A stretch of DNA of 64,000 nucleotides, taken from Lachancea thermotolerans CBS 6340 (taxonomy: Eukaryota; Ascomycota; Saccharomycetes; Saccharomycetales; Saccharomycetaceae). The first letter of the stretch is position 1. Every line of letters starts with the position of its first letter. Where the stretch lies: contig NC_013081.1 in NCBI RefSeq assembly GCF_000142805.1, positions 620,001-684,000 of the forward strand, read 5' to 3'. Below, one piece after another: positions 17,945-28,998 of this stretch. The position numbers and the translations under genes are program-made. Below the pieces are notes generated by a model. It did no database searches. It had not been told where the DNA came from and saw only the letters and a list, made by a program, of their open reading frames with translations.

Positions 17945-19609
17945 ATGCCAGAAGAGTTTTACACGCCACCGGGTATCTTCAGGCAACCTGCAATACACTT
18001 TAGAAGAGATGAGACAAAGCCCAGGTTCCCTGCCTTAAATACTCACAAGAAGTCCTGGCAAAATGATACAGCCCGCATGAAATCACCGTTGCTTCGCAAA
18101 GCGTCAGGCGATATGAACGATTTCTACACAACAACGCAGCTGCGTAGTGAATTTTGGTCACTTTCACAACTTTCCGGCACAGCTTCTTTTAGCACGTCGT
18201 TGTCAAGTTGCGATAATGTAATTCTTACTTCAAATATGGGAACGAAAGACAACCTTAGGATGTTCAAGCTTAGCACAATCAACGCCGATTACAGGGAGTC
18301 GGTTCGGCTCACGGAACTGCAAAGCATCTCGATTCCGGGCAAAAGCGTGACTGCGTCATGCTTGTTACCAAGGTCCTTCACGAACTCAAAGCAAGGGCCC
18401 AACCACGATAGGTTGTTGTTGGCAGGCCAGCAAGATGGTGTTGTTAATTTGATTTCAACTTCTGAGTTTCATGGCGATGCCAAGATCATCAAACGTTTCA
18501 ACCACGGCAAATACCTTAGATCGACGCAGAGCGACAGTCTGGACTCGTGGCTCAAAGCTAAGCGGTCAACTCCAATTAAGCAGGTGATCGCATGGGACAG
18601 CAAAGGTTTCGCATCTATCATTAATGAATCTTTATTCATCTATGATACGAACCAGCACCGGCTGCCATTGTACCTACAGAGCTTTGATGGCTTGGAAGCA
18701 ATGGATTCAAACCCTTATAATAACCAACTTTTGGCTTTAGCTGGATCTCGTTTCGGTACTAGCGGCTTGTCGCTTCTGGATTTGAGAAGCGGGTGTGGTT
18801 ATGGTAACCTTTACAGCCCCGACCCCGAATCGTCGGGTCATCCTGGTGTTTCCACGAATTGCATTTGGCTTGATGAGTATACTGTTGCAAACACGATTGC
18901 AAGTAGCGTCAAGTTATGGGACATAAGAACTCCCGGCACGAAATGTATTATCAATGGACACAAAGGCTTCGTCGAAGCCCTCAAATATGACAGTGTTAAC
19001 CAGCGGCTTTTCAGTTCCGATGACCAGGGCTACACTATCGCATGGGACTTAAAGGATCTCAAGAATGCCAAAGAGTGTCACCTCGCGACAGGGCTTCAAT
19101 CTATCGGCGAGAAGGACGTTGCAGACGTTAGACAGTGCGGGAACGTGGTTGTGATTCCAGATTCACTCAGAAGCTCGACGACAACCTCATCAAATGATAC
19201 CCTCGGATCTGGAATTTCAAGCTTCACGTTTCTTGACACTCTCCCAGATGGATCTCTGCTAACCTTGGATTCTAAAGAAATCGGGTTACACTCGATAAAT
19301 GACGTTGAGAGGCCATTTATACCACCAAGAAACCCACGCAGGTTGCTTTCAAAACCAGAACTGGAAAATCCAGAAACCGATGCTACTCTTCATGAAGACT
19401 ACGCCAATTCGACCTGGGAAGATACTTCCGACGCGACTGTTGAAGGCGACGAATTCACCACGCCCAAGAAAGGACAGCTTAGTCCCGTGCTGATTCAGGA
19501 AAAACTACACAAAACCCAAAATCCAAGCATTTATTCACTAAAAGACTTAGAACTAAGCGGTTCAACGATATATAACGAGCGTATAGTACACGATGGCCTC
19601 ATTGTGTGA
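17945..19609 (+). CDS. DSE1: Dse1, daughter-cell-specific WD-repeat protein
   Basis: 554 residues (S. cerevisiae 573). The N-terminus MPEEFYTPPGIFRQPAIHF is typical of Dse1. The body has beta-propeller/WD features (SVKLWDIRTPGTKC; GHKGFVEALKYDSVNQRLFSSDDQGYTIAWDL, here quoted in part as SSDDQGYTIAWDL). The C-terminus is Ser/Thr/Asp-rich. Dse1 is made in daughter cells under Ace2 and influences cell-wall metabolism and separation. It lies between RSP5 and YCK3, as YER124C does, and its promoter carries Ace2-type sites. The exact molecular activity is unknown in the family. Confidence 0.9.
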   Translation: MPEEFYTPPGIFRQPAIHFRRDETKPRFPALNTHKKSWQNDTARMKSPLLRKASGDMNDFYTTTQLRSEFWSLSQLSGTASFSTSLSSCDNVILTSNMGTKDNLRMFKLSTINADYRESVRLTELQSISIPGKSVTASCLLPRSFTNSKQGPNHDRLLLAGQQDGVVNLISTSEFHGDAKIIKRFNHGKYLRSTQSDSLDSWLKAKRSTPIKQVIAWDSKGFASIINESLFIYDTNQHRLPLYLQSFDGLEAMDSNPYNNQLLALAGSRFGTSGLSLLDLRSGCGYGNLYSPDPESSGHPGVSTNCIWLDEYTVANTIASSVKLWDIRTPGTKCIINGHKGFVEALKYDSVNQRLFSSDDQGYTIAWDLKDLKNAKECHLATGLQSIGEKDVADVRQCGNVVVIPDSLRSSTTTSSNDTLGSGISSFTFLDTLPDGSLLTLDSKEIGLHSINDVERPFIPPRNPRRLLSKPELENPETDATLHEDYANSTWEDTSDATVEGDEFTTPKKGQLSPVLIQEKLHKTQNPSIYSLKDLELSGSTIYNERIVHDGLIV

Positions 19610-19782
19610 TTAATGAAAACAGTATGACATTGTTTGTAACATGAGATCAGAATTAGGCATCACAGTGGCCACAAAACCCCTGAGTATGATTAAATTACAA
19701 AAGCCACGATCAACGCGGTTAAATGCTTCCGGAATTTTAGTAGATTATTCTTCATTCTTCATACCACATGCCATCGGTTTTA

Positions 19783-21045
19783 TCAGCACCAACAGCAGAG
19801 TTTTGCAAAGCAGCCTTGCTCTTCAATAGAATCTGCGTCATTCTGCTGGCGGCCCGAGAAATTGCCACGACGGTTACCCATAGAATCATATGCCTGGACA
19901 ACGTTGCCCCCTTTATCCCTATTACCAGCTTGGTTATTCATTTGAGATCTTAGTCTTTGAGCTTTAGAGAAAGAGTCGCGATGAACTCTAGGTGCCGACT
20001 TTCTAGCTTGCGAGGTCTTTGGCGTTGGGTTACCATAACCATGAAGGTTTGCTCTTCTGTTTATACCAATGTTCCAGCCTTGGCCCTGGTTTAGGTCTTG
20101 CCAGTCATAATGTTCATCATCGTCGTACCCTTGCTCTTGAAGAGCTTGGTCCATCAAGGAAACTAAAAAGTCATAATCTGGCTCTTGTTCGAAGCGCAGA
20201 GACCTGCAGTAACTTAAGTATGCCGCAAACTGGCTTGGAATATTGGGCTCAAGAAGATCTTCGGGCCGCACTTTTTGTTTCGTAAGTCCGATTTTTTCGT
20301 ACTTGAGCTTTGTGTTAGCAACTTTGAGGCCTTGCCAAGGCAAAAATCCTCTCAAGAAGTAGAAAAAGACATGCCCCAGTGACTCTAAGTCATCCCGTCG
20401 TGATTGTTCGCGTCCGAAGTGCGTATTAATTGACATGTAGCGGGCCGTCCCACTTAGAGATTTCCTTTCTTTGTAAGGTATGTGTTGCTTTGTTTTGGGA
20501 TCCCTATACTGCTTGGCCATACCGAAGTCAACAACGTACACCATGTTTGAATCCCCATGAGCGGAGGCGGCGCAGTTCTTGACTAATTGCCCATTGGGTA
20601 GCTTGCGTTGATATTCCGCAACCAGGAAGTTATCGGGCTTTATATCGCGGTAGATTAAGTCCCTTTCATGGATAGACTGAACTCTCCTTATCATCTGCCT
20701 AGCAAGCAAACAAGTGGTTCTGACCGAAAACCGGCGTCCACACCACTCAAAAAGATCTTCCAAGGACGGACCCAGCAAGTCGATAATGAGGACATTATGC
20801 ATTCCCTCTTGGCCGAAGTAGTAAGCTTTAGGGATTCCTTCCAGTCCGTTAAGTATTTTATAAGCACGGAATTCATCCCGGAGCTGTGGGGCCTCCGTGC
20901 GCCGAGGTTCGAACTTTATGGCAACAGGACTTGACGAGTTGTTGAGCACATTTTCCCCTTCAAAAATAACACCGAATGACCCTTCTCCAATCTTGGGACC
21001 CACGGCGTAGTGGATGCCAACTATGTGCTGCGACCGTCCACTCAT
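19783..21045 (-). CDS. YCK3: Yck3, vacuolar casein kinase I
   Basis: 420 residues. A CK1 kinase domain starts at once: GEGSFGVIFEG (20-30), K44 in VAIKFEPR, D134 in YRDIKPDN, DFG in VDFGMAKQYRDPK, and the CK1 signature RYMSINTHFGREQSRRDDLE. The block GHYD/HYDWQDL...INRRANLHGYGNP is Yck3-specific. The tail is about 100 residues shorter than in S. cerevisiae (524) and ends CFAKLCCWC instead of a longer cysteine cluster. That end is still suited to palmitoylation, which delivers Yck3 to the vacuole by the AP-3 route. There it phosphorylates Vps41 and other fusion factors. Confidence 0.96.
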   Translation of the reverse strand: MSGRSQHIVGIHYAVGPKIGEGSFGVIFEGENVLNNSSSPVAIKFEPRRTEAPQLRDEFRAYKILNGLEGIPKAYYFGQEGMHNVLIIDLLGPSLEDLFEWCGRRFSVRTTCLLARQMIRRVQSIHERDLIYRDIKPDNFLVAEYQRKLPNGQLVKNCAASAHGDSNMVYVVDFGMAKQYRDPKTKQHIPYKERKSLSGTARYMSINTHFGREQSRRDDLESLGHVFFYFLRGFLPWQGLKVANTKLKYEKIGLTKQKVRPEDLLEPNIPSQFAAYLSYCRSLRFEQEPDYDFLVSLMDQALQEQGYDDDEHYDWQDLNQGQGWNIGINRRANLHGYGNPTPKTSQARKSAPRVHRDSFSKAQRLRSQMNNQAGNRDKGGNVVQAYDSMGNRRGNFSGRQQNDADSIEEQGCFAKLCCWC

Positions 21046-22494
21046 ATCCCTCTGAACCGGTATATTTCCTTTTATCTATCGCGGCTTGTTTCTATCTGGC
21101 GCAAGTATATGATACCAACTTTTTCATTACGGTAAAATATTTCAGGGCAACTTGCGAACAAGGCTACCGTTCCTCGAAGACTACCATAACGCAAATTAGA
21201 AAGTGGACACAAATAAGAGTTAACAATGTCCAACTACTCCGGCACCTAAAGATCGAGGAAAACGGTTTTGTGCTCGCCAAATTTGTATTTGCTTGTCATC
21301 CTCACTTTTTGCACCTACAAGGCGGTTACAGAGTTCAAAAACACAACCCGGCCTAACAGATTATTCGTACACATTCGCGCTCTATTCAAAAGACTAAACA
21401 AAAGCTGTACTTGGCAGTATGCACAACGGTAATTTGAGCTCGCGGGTTTCGTCCAAGTCATTTTTTCCAGCTATGAAGGAATTGCAGAGCATTGATGTCT
21501 TGAACTGGGCAACATATGGCATTGTAATCCTTGAGAATTCACGACCTTTACAAACAATAAAGATTTCTGATGTGCACTCAGCATAACTTCGTTGTGAAAT
21601 AAGCGCACATCTTTCCCATCAATGTGTTTACTCACTTCTTGTGACGTCGCGTGCGGTATTAATTTTATTTTATCCGACTGACGCTTCGCTAGCAACCCGC
21701 TGTTTTTCGCGACATTTTAAAGTACAAACTTGGACTTTATTAGCCCAAAGTAAGCCTCTCTGCTGCTGTCAAGATTCACGACTTCTTTCTTAGCAGGGCC
21801 AATATTTTAAGCGCTCTTCTCTTTGCAATCAAACGTTTCGCTAGTTTGACAAAACATACCATTAAACAAACAAGCGCTGGAGACAGGCTTGGTTAGAACA
21901 ACTGATGCCCCAGGGGCAGCACGCCCAACTCTTAAATTCGAATCAGCTTTACACATGAACCAATGTGCGCATTGTAGCCTGATAAGAAAACTGAAACGTC
22001 TTTATATCTGGCAGTGGTTGCCCTCGCGTATGGAGCGTTCTTTAGTCAAGCCAAGATTGTGCCACTTTTTCAAATTATTACCTTGATGGAAAAAGGCTGA
22101 GCGGTTTTTTACAAAGTTCGGTTGTTTCAACTTAAGCTCAAGCTTGTCTGTTATTTTTCCGTACGTAGGATACTTTCGGAGATCGCTTCTCTAACAGGCC
22201 TTAAGATGTTCAAGTTAGCGAGTACCGCTGTCTCACATCATTTCTACAGATTTCGCAATTTTCGCTCCGGAAACTCCGCCGTTGAATCCCTGCTTAATCT
22301 TGTGGAGTTGGGACCAAGCCTTGTTTCAGTTTCACTCGCCCGCGTAACTTTGAACTTCAAATTCATACGTTTTATAGTTAATACCCGTTTGACGCGTTTA
22401 GATTGCCCGTGAACTCACACTTGTAAAAATTGTACTTCTAAACAACTTGATTCTAAATCTGTCACGGAAACAAAATTTCTAACAGGGACGGTAA
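21046..22494. other. Unusually long YCK3-EAF3 divergent spacer
   Basis: 1.45 kb between two divergent genes, the longest AT-balanced gap in the window. Open frames exist in it but none has a convincing ATG start plus family resemblance. No tRNA box B was found. It also marks a synteny joint, between genes of the YER123 block and the YPR021-023 block. It may hide a non-coding RNA or a decayed gene; I see no proof of either. Confidence 0.5.
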
Positions 22495-23370
22495 ATGCCA
22501 TTGAGCGTGGATGATAAGTGTCTGGCGTTCCACGGGCCCCTTCTGTATGCCGCCAAGGTACTAAAAGTTCATGATCCGTCGAATGGTGGTGACGACGACG
22601 AAGAAATTCCACCTCATTTGAAAGACCAACAGTGCTTCTACATTCACTACCGGGGATGGAAATCTTCTTGGGATGAGTGGGTGGGCCATGACAGAATCAG
22701 AGAATATACAGAGGAAAACCTAGAGCTCAAGAAGCAGCTCGTGCAGGAAACAAAAGAAGCAAGTAACGCAAAGAAGAAGGCTGTTTCTAAACCAAAGAAA
22801 ATTGAGGCCAAAAAGAAGAGGAGTGCTGCCACAGCTCTTCAAGAAGAGGCCTTGCCAACTGGGCCACGCATTACGATTCACATATCTCACACTCTAAAGT
22901 CGATTTTGGTTGATGATTGGGAGAGAATCACCAAGGATAAGAAATTAATTGAATTACCTTGCAAGTCCACAGTCGCGGAAGTACTAAACGATTATTACGA
23001 AGAAGCAAGCGCTAAAGAGATATCACCTGTCACTCAGTCACAACTCAAAGAATATTGTGACGGAATTAAGCTTTATTTCGACTGTTCACTCTCTGCTATC
23101 CTTCTCTATAGATTCGAGAGGCTTCAATATGCTAACGAGGCAGCAGATGGCCCAGCATCTTCGATATACGGAGCTATACATCTTCTGCGATTGCTTAGTA
23201 GCCTTCCTGAGCTAGTCTCCCTTACAGCTATGGATGAGCGGGGCTGCGATGTGGTTGTTCAGCAAACTGACAAGCTTTTAAAATGGCTCACCGAAAGGAA
23301 GACGCTCTTTGAGGAATCAAACTATATCAACACAAGCAGCCAGTATGAGGGTATGGCCCTAGGCATGTGA
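22495..23370 (+). CDS. EAF3: Eaf3, chromodomain/MRG subunit of NuA4 and Rpd3S
   Basis: 291 residues against 401 in S. cerevisiae. The chromo barrel is at about 5-75 (CLAFHGPLLYAAKVLKVHDP; FYIHYRGWKSSWDEWVGHDR) and a basic linker (KKKAVSKPKKIEAKKKR) follows. The MRG domain runs from about 120 to the end (LKSILVDDWERITKDKK; IYGAIHLLRLLSSLPEL; YINTSSQYEGMALGM). The family binds H3K36-methylated nucleosomes and directs NuA4 acetylation and Rpd3S deacetylation over coding regions. The shortening is in the Ser-rich linker and the inner loop of the chromo barrel; both domains are complete. Confidence 0.97.
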   Translation: MPLSVDDKCLAFHGPLLYAAKVLKVHDPSNGGDDDEEIPPHLKDQQCFYIHYRGWKSSWDEWVGHDRIREYTEENLELKKQLVQETKEASNAKKKAVSKPKKIEAKKKRSAATALQEEALPTGPRITIHISHTLKSILVDDWERITKDKKLIELPCKSTVAEVLNDYYEEASAKEISPVTQSQLKEYCDGIKLYFDCSLSAILLYRFERLQYANEAADGPASSIYGAIHLLRLLSSLPELVSLTAMDERGCDVVVQQTDKLLKWLTERKTLFEESNYINTSSQYEGMALGM

Positions 23371-24097
23371 CTGAAGTGTACTGTTTGCAGAGTATCAAGA
23401 AGATCCTTTTTTCTTAGGAATGTTGTATCACTGTAAACCGCTCCAATCAACTACGGCTTGCTATCAACAGCAAAATACCCACTTCTCGTCATCGACACTG
23501 TTTTGCGCTAGAGCGCCGGGGTCACAAAAATCAGAGGTAGCGTTTTTGTTGGCATTCGCACTTGTTGCTCCGGACGTCCGAAGGTAGTGGGTAGCAGCGG
23601 ATATGACAAAATCAAGAGGTCCTGGGACTCGTAACATAGGCATGAGAAAAGGAAGACTCCCCTGCCTCGCTACCTGTTCTGCCGACACGCCCTTTCGAAA
23701 TGGCACTGCAAAGAGGTCTTTTTACCAAAACTAAATAGATAGCATGGACTACACCCTGTTCAAATATTGTAGGGTAGAATTAATAATTTATAAAGTCCAC
23801 CTTATAGCCTTCTAGTAATGTCAGGCTTCGGCTTATAGAAGCCGCGGAAGGGATCGCCCTATATGGGCCTGGATACTGCCTTTGATTTTGTTTACTCACA
23901 TCGTCATTACGCAAATAAATGATCGAAAAACTTTTGACCCAATAGGAAACTCCGTTAACTTTATAATATTTAAGTGAAATTGAATGCAAACATCTAGAGC
24001 CCTTCAGAACCGATTGGGTTGTTTTTGACAAGCGAAAGTGCTCCAAGTCCATTCTTTTTTGGGAGTCGAAAAGAGACAAACTTGCCGTTAATGAGCA
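23371..24097. other. EAF3-AGC1 intergenic region
   Basis: 727 bases holding the EAF3 3' end and the AGC1 promoter. A minus-strand frame at 23464-23706 opens with GTG, resembles no family I know and is not called. No RNA gene recognised. Confidence 0.5.
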
Positions 24098-24144
24098 ATG
24101 GAACTCAGCAATTCTATCACCGAAAAGAAGAACCAGCAAGTTGA
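24091..24144 (+). promoter_or_regulatory. Short upstream frame overlapping the AGC1 start
   Basis: An ATG at 24091, seven bases before the AGC1 ATG and in another frame, opens a 17-codon frame ending with TGA at 24142-24144. A scanning ribosome would meet it first, so it could lower or condition AGC1 translation. The upstream ATG context (GTTAATG) and the AGC1 ATG context (GCAATGG) are both usable. The effect is inference. Confidence 0.45.
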
Positions 24145-26746
24145 GATATTCCAAAAATTTGCCACGGAATTGAAACGCGGTGATTCTGGCGATAGCAGCA
24201 AACTAGTTTTGACCTTCAATGACTTTATAGACCTGATTTCAAGTTCTCGGTCTTTGTACTCAAGATTTACAGATCACTCTTACAACTTAAACCAAATTCC
24301 TGATAAGGCGTTCGGATGCATTTTTTTTGCAGTAGATGAGAACAACAAAGGCTATTTAACATTGAACGACTGGTTTCATTTCAATAACCTATTGGAGTGC
24401 AACAATTACCATCTTATTATTCTCTATGAATTTTTCAGGAAGTTTGATGTCGCAAACCTTAAGAGGAAAGCTGCTTCAATAGAAAACTCTTCCCCTAGTG
24501 CCATCAACATAGCCAACAACCCCAGGATAAGACCTCCTAATTATGGCAGTAAGTTCCTGAGCTTCGACAGCCTTTACTTGGATCTCACCCAGTTCAAATC
24601 TACCATCAAGTTTTTGCAGGAATGTGTTGACAATGAATTTATCACCGCTAATAACCTTTTTCTGAATTGGGATGAATTTAGGTGGCTTAAATTTTACCAA
24701 TCCTTCCCTTATGGTCTAAGGGAAGGTTCACATATTAACCTCAACTCACTTGTAACTATTTTACAAAATGACCTAAAGAACGAAAAACTGTTTATGGGCT
24801 TTGACAGGTTGTCACATACCAACCACAAGAACCATTCCTTGGTGTTGAACAAGAACCAACTTGTATACCTGTTGAAAGTATTTTATTCCCATAGAATTTC
24901 GGCAGATGTTTTCAACTCACTTGACCTTTCTAACACGAAAATGATAAAGTCAAACAATAATTATATCAACTACAATGTCTTCAAGGATATCTTCTATTTA
25001 TTCCAGAACTTTGATTTGTTGAATCAAGTTTTTATGAGATACGCAAAGACACATAATTTCGACGATCAGGACTTAAGAGAATGCTATATCTCTAAAGAAG
25101 ATTTGACACATTTTTTGAGCGTTGAGTACAATAAAGTTAACAACATCACCGAGTTCTCGCCCTCACAGATCAGTCTCTTATTTTCTATCGTTGCAAATTC
25201 GAAGAGGAACAAACTCATTGAAAAAAGTCTAAACACGCACCATGAAGACTCGACTATTGAAAGATTCATTCAAACTGATTTCTGTCATGGAATGAGCCCA
25301 AAAAACCAAGAGTTGAAAGAGTTCAACAATAATTATCGTGAAGTCATAGGAGGAATGTCTGGAGAGCTCGATACCGCTAAAAACAGGCGACAAACGACAA
25401 AAGCTGGTCTCATTGATCGAATTTTGAAGTCTAAGGAAACTGATGAAACTTGGTTGGAATTTAATTTGACAATGGAAGACTTTATGAAAATCTTGAATCC
25501 AAACTATTTGAATGATCTTGTACATCAGATGGAAATACGCCGCATACAATCTGAATCTTTGTACACTAACTTTTATTTCTTTCCAATATTCGATTCGATT
25601 TACAACTTTTTGTTGGGGTCTGTCGCAGGGTGTATTGGAGCCACTGCTGTTTACCCTATCGACTTAGTTAAAACAAGGATGCAAGCTCAGAGAAACTTTT
25701 CTCAGTACAAAAATTCAATTGATTGCTTCGTCAAGATTTTCTCTAGGGAAGGTGTGCGAGGAATTTACTCTGGACTGGGCCCACAATTAGTCGGAGTAGC
25801 CCCAGAGAAAGCCATCAAGTTGACCGTGAATGACTACGTTCGTAAAATGTTGATGGACAGCAATAACCATTTAACTTTACCACTGGAAATTTTATCTGGG
25901 GCATCGGCAGGTGCTTGTCAAGTCATATTCACTAATCCCTTGGAAATTGTTAAAATTAGACTGCAGGTTCGGTCAGAATACGCCGAAAGTATATCAAGAT
26001 CACAGGTTAACGCTTTTGGAATTGTAAAGTCGCTTGGGTTGAGAGGCCTTTACCGAGGTATAGGCGCTTGTCTCATGAGAGACGTTCCATTCTCAGCAAT
26101 CTACTTTCCCACGTATGCGCATTTGAAGAAAGATATTTTCAACTATGATCCGCAAGACAAAAACGGAAGGACAAGGTTACGTACCTGGGAGCTTCTTACG
26201 GCTGGTGGGCTGGCTGGAATGCCTGCTGCCTATCTAACAACGCCGTTTGACGTAATAAAGACGAGGCTTCAAATAGACCCAAGAAAAGGGGAAACTAAGT
26301 ATAATGGCATATGGCACGCGGCTAAGACTATTTTAAAAGAAGAGCGATTCAAGAGCTTTTTCAAAGGTGGTGGTGCGCGTGTCTTAAGGAGCTCACCTCA
26401 ATTTGGTTTCACCTTGGCTGCATACGAGATATTTCAAAATCTATTTCCTCTCAAGCACTCGGAGGTTAATAACACGAAACAGGACGACGACACACCAATA
26501 GTAACTGGAATGTTTTCCAGTTTTCTAGAGAGTTTAAAAAAGTCCTCCAACCAGAATGTCGAAATAACTGAATTTTTTGGACCCTCTGTTGACCCATACA
26601 GCTCAAACTACCTTAACTATTACTATAAAAGCTGTCAAGTGGCCAAGTTATTTATTGATTTGGATTACAACTTCGCTAAATTTGATTTTGGCGTGTATTC
26701 CAAGTTTCACAAATTTGTCAAAGATGCCGAATCGCCTTCAAAGTGA
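24098..26746 (+). CDS. AGC1: Agc1, mitochondrial aspartate-glutamate carrier
   Basis: 882 residues (S. cerevisiae 902). The N-terminal half (to about 490) is the EF-hand-like regulatory region seen in aralar/citrin-type carriers. Three mitochondrial carrier repeats follow at about 505-790, each with its signature: [34 protein letters not shown] tail of about 90 residues, rich in Tyr/Phe/Asn, closes the protein. It sits in the inner mitochondrial membrane, brings glutamate in and supports the malate-aspartate shuttle. Adjacent to EAF3, as YPR021C is near YPR023C. Confidence 0.96.
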   Translation: MELSNSITEKKNQQVEIFQKFATELKRGDSGDSSKLVLTFNDFIDLISSSRSLYSRFTDHSYNLNQIPDKAFGCIFFAVDENNKGYLTLNDWFHFNNLLECNNYHLIILYEFFRKFDVANLKRKAASIENSSPSAINIANNPRIRPPNYGSKFLSFDSLYLDLTQFKSTIKFLQECVDNEFITANNLFLNWDEFRWLKFYQSFPYGLREGSHINLNSLVTILQNDLKNEKLFMGFDRLSHTNHKNHSLVLNKNQLVYLLKVFYSHRISADVFNSLDLSNTKMIKSNNNYINYNVFKDIFYLFQNFDLLNQVFMRYAKTHNFDDQDLRECYISKEDLTHFLSVEYNKVNNITEFSPSQISLLFSIVANSKRNKLIEKSLNTHHEDSTIERFIQTDFCHGMSPKNQELKEFNNNYREVIGGMSGELDTAKNRRQTTKAGLIDRILKSKETDETWLEFNLTMEDFMKILNPNYLNDLVHQMEIRRIQSESLYTNFYFFPIFDSIYNFLLGSVAGCIGATAVYPIDLVKTRMQAQRNFSQYKNSIDCFVKIFSREGVRGIYSGLGPQLVGVAPEKAIKLTVNDYVRKMLMDSNNHLTLPLEILSGASAGACQVIFTNPLEIVKIRLQVRSEYAESISRSQVNAFGIVKSLGLRGLYRGIGACLMRDVPFSAIYFPTYAHLKKDIFNYDPQDKNGRTRLRTWELLTAGGLAGMPAAYLTTPFDVIKTRLQIDPRKGETKYNGIWHAAKTILKEERFKSFFKGGGARVLRSSPQFGFTLAAYEIFQNLFPLKHSEVNNTKQDDDTPIVTGMFSSFLESLKKSSNQNVEITEFFGPSVDPYSSNYLNYYYKSCQVAKLFIDLDYNFAKFDFGVYSKFHKFVKDAESPSK

Positions 26747-26862
26747 CACCATCTTTTCACTGCATTACACATTATTTATTTATTTATTTTATTGAAATAA
26801 ATCCATAATTAGTCTTCACTTTTGTGCTTGTTGCACAATTGCCAACTAGGCCCATATCACGC

Positions 26863-27951
26863 TCATTCACGGGAAAATATATCAAGCGTACTCTGGTTCC
26901 ATTGGAAGTCCTCTGAATTGACAGCCTCATTGAGCGAGGGGTTCCGAAACAAGAAAAGCCGCTCGTCAGGCCGCAAGTCACTCCTTACTGCCTCAAGAAA
27001 TCTAGCTTTTGTTTTATTGTATAAGATCTCTCGCGATTTCATACGGTCTATTAGACTTTCTTGTGTATTTGGGAAATCAAGTCTACCAAAGCCTGGCGGT
27101 GAGTCAGATCTTTGACGAAGGTTATCAAATTGGACTTCACCCTCAAAGGCTTTGTCGGCTTCCCTTAAGCTCTCTTCAACCATCTCGAATCCTCGATCGG
27201 GATGCAAGACTAACTTTTGGTTTGAAATCGGTTGCCCTACCGCTGAACGGAATTTGGAAACTTTAGCACTTTCATAATTACTATGAATTTTACGTGAACT
27301 AGCCGAAGTCTCGTTAGCCATAAAATCTTCAAATATCCAAGGCTTTTTGGTGGCAGGGTTTGTGTTGAAATCAAGCTTAGAAGCTTCTCCTCGCTGTTTT
27401 TTAGACCCAGAGAAATTTGCATCTGAGTTTTCAGTTTCAGACCATTCGATTTCGCCTTCTGAGTCGCTGATGACTGCAAGCGGGCGCTTAATTGGACTGA
27501 ATTTTTGCAGGGTGGCATTGGGCTGATCAGTAGCTTTCAAAGGAGAGCTGAAATCTATCTCTTTGACTTGCATGTCCAATGTTCCTGGAATTGAGACCTC
27601 ATCCAAGGGCCCTATTTGGCTAGATTTCGCTTCCGAAGTCGCTTTTTCATCATCTCCCTTGTCGAGTGACTTTCGCGTAAAATTCTTTAAGCTAAATTCA
27701 TCGCTTCTTTCGTTTTCATACTTCAGTTCGGGCTGATTCTGGCCCAATTGTTGGTGGCCCCCAATTTTGGCTCTTTGAGTTTCAGTTTTAGTCGCGGTGT
27801 CAGCCGCCTGATTTTGTTGGCCTGATACTCGTCTTTGGATCTCTTTTGCAAGGTCAACTTGCAGCTTTAGAAGTTGACTGAGGTCCCAACCTTCAATGAT
27901 TGTTTTAAATAGTTCTGTCTCATTAGGTGAATCACGAGTCGTTGCTTCCAT
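26863..27951 (-). CDS. SAE2: Sae2, CtIP-family DNA-end resection factor
   Basis: 362 residues (S. cerevisiae 345). The N-terminal helix LSQLLKLQVDLAKEIQRRV matches the self-association region. The middle is Ser/Asp-rich and poorly conserved, with SDSEGEIEWSE. The conserved CtIP C-terminus is at about 282-330: SDSPPGFGRLDFPNTQES. Ser284 before Pro corresponds to the CDK site (Ser267 in S. cerevisiae) needed to activate resection. Sae2 stimulates the Mre11-Rad50-Xrs2 endonuclease at blocked or hairpin ends. It is divergent from BUD13 over 126 bases, as YGL175C/YGL174W. Confidence 0.92.
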   Translation of the reverse strand: MEATTRDSPNETELFKTIIEGWDLSQLLKLQVDLAKEIQRRVSGQQNQAADTATKTETQRAKIGGHQQLGQNQPELKYENERSDEFSLKNFTRKSLDKGDDEKATSEAKSSQIGPLDEVSIPGTLDMQVKEIDFSSPLKATDQPNATLQKFSPIKRPLAVISDSEGEIEWSETENSDANFSGSKKQRGEASKLDFNTNPATKKPWIFEDFMANETSASSRKIHSNYESAKVSKFRSAVGQPISNQKLVLHPDRGFEMVEESLREADKAFEGEVQFDNLRQRSDSPPGFGRLDFPNTQESLIDRMKSREILYNKTKARFLEAVRSDLRPDERLFLFRNPSLNEAVNSEDFQWNQSTLDIFSRE

Positions 27952-28077
27952 CAGACAGGCTTCATGCTATTGTTTTGATTTTTTAACACTAGTCGCTTGG
28001 AGTCAATATTAAGGTTCAATATATTCTATAATGTTACGTTTGAAAACTAACATCTGAGCGATGCACTAAAGCAGAAG

Positions 28078-28899
28078 ATGTCACTCAACGAATACCTCCG
28101 TAAGAATTATGGGTCAAACAAGGCCAAAAAAGAGAAGAAACAAAAATCAAAGCCTACAAGCAACTCAAGTCTGAAAATACTAGACTCATCTAGCGATGTG
28201 ATGTTTGATAATAGCACAGGAGCTATCAATCAAAGGAGCGCGGATGCGTCCACTCAAACCCAAAAAAAGAACCTTTGGAAGAACTTGAGCACTAACGAAG
28301 TGGTTGCTCGAAACCCTAACGCGGAGATGCCCTCTCCTGATGTCACTCAGGAAGCTCCTAAGATGTCTTCAGGCGCCTTGGCAGGACTGCAGACAGCTGC
28401 CGCAGTGGAAGAGCAAATAGCCGCACAAGAGTTAAAACAAAAGAAGGAAGCGGGACTGTCTCGAGAAAACAAGCATACCATTCATAGAGACAGTAAAGGT
28501 CGGCGAATCGAAAACTACGAGAACTTTGTATCTTCAAAAAAGCGCGATCAGGAGCTGGAAGATCAACGGCGACAGCGTGAAATTAGAGAACTGAATATGG
28601 GCGAGGTTCAGAAACATGCGCTTCAAAGAAACCCTACCGAAGACGCGGAAAAGAGAGATATGGATTTTATGGATCCCCTTGATGCATTCGAGATGAAAAA
28701 TCCTAAGCTTGTGACACGGAGGTCACTTCTGGGGCGTAAACTGTACGACAAAATAAGTCCAGAAAATAGATTTGGTATCGAGCCTGGCTGGAGGTGGGAC
28801 GGAGTCGACAGATCCAATGGGTTTGAGCGTAAATGGTTTGCAAAGCAGCTAGAGCTCAACGAAAAAAAGGCATATGCACAAAGCCTAGGAGACACTTGA
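28078..28899 (+). CDS. BUD13: Bud13, RES complex splicing factor
   Basis: 273 residues (S. cerevisiae 266). The N-terminus [20 protein letters not shown] matches the family. The C-terminal Bud13 domain contains [20 protein letters not shown], a charged helix, and the ending [20 protein letters not shown] that binds the partners Snu17 and Pml1. The RES complex associates with activated spliceosomes and aids retention of unspliced pre-mRNA and splicing of weak introns. It lies between SAE2 and XRN1, as YGL174W. Confidence 0.95.
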   Translation: MSLNEYLRKNYGSNKAKKEKKQKSKPTSNSSLKILDSSSDVMFDNSTGAINQRSADASTQTQKKNLWKNLSTNEVVARNPNAEMPSPDVTQEAPKMSSGALAGLQTAAAVEEQIAAQELKQKKEAGLSRENKHTIHRDSKGRRIENYENFVSSKKRDQELEDQRRQREIRELNMGEVQKHALQRNPTEDAEKRDMDFMDPLDAFEMKNPKLVTRRSLLGRKLYDKISPENRFGIEPGWRWDGVDRSNGFERKWFAKQLELNEKKAYAQSLGDT

Positions 28900-28998
28900 G
28901 TGTTGCGCGGTAACCCTGACACAGGGCACCAGCGATAAACTAATTTGAATTAACTACATACCAGCATTTTCAATACAAACAGAAAGAAACTATCGATT

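Noticed and set aside
23464-23706. Minus-strand 80-codon frame between EAF3 and AGC1
   Set aside because: It opens with GTG, has no recognisable motif, and no splice signals were found.
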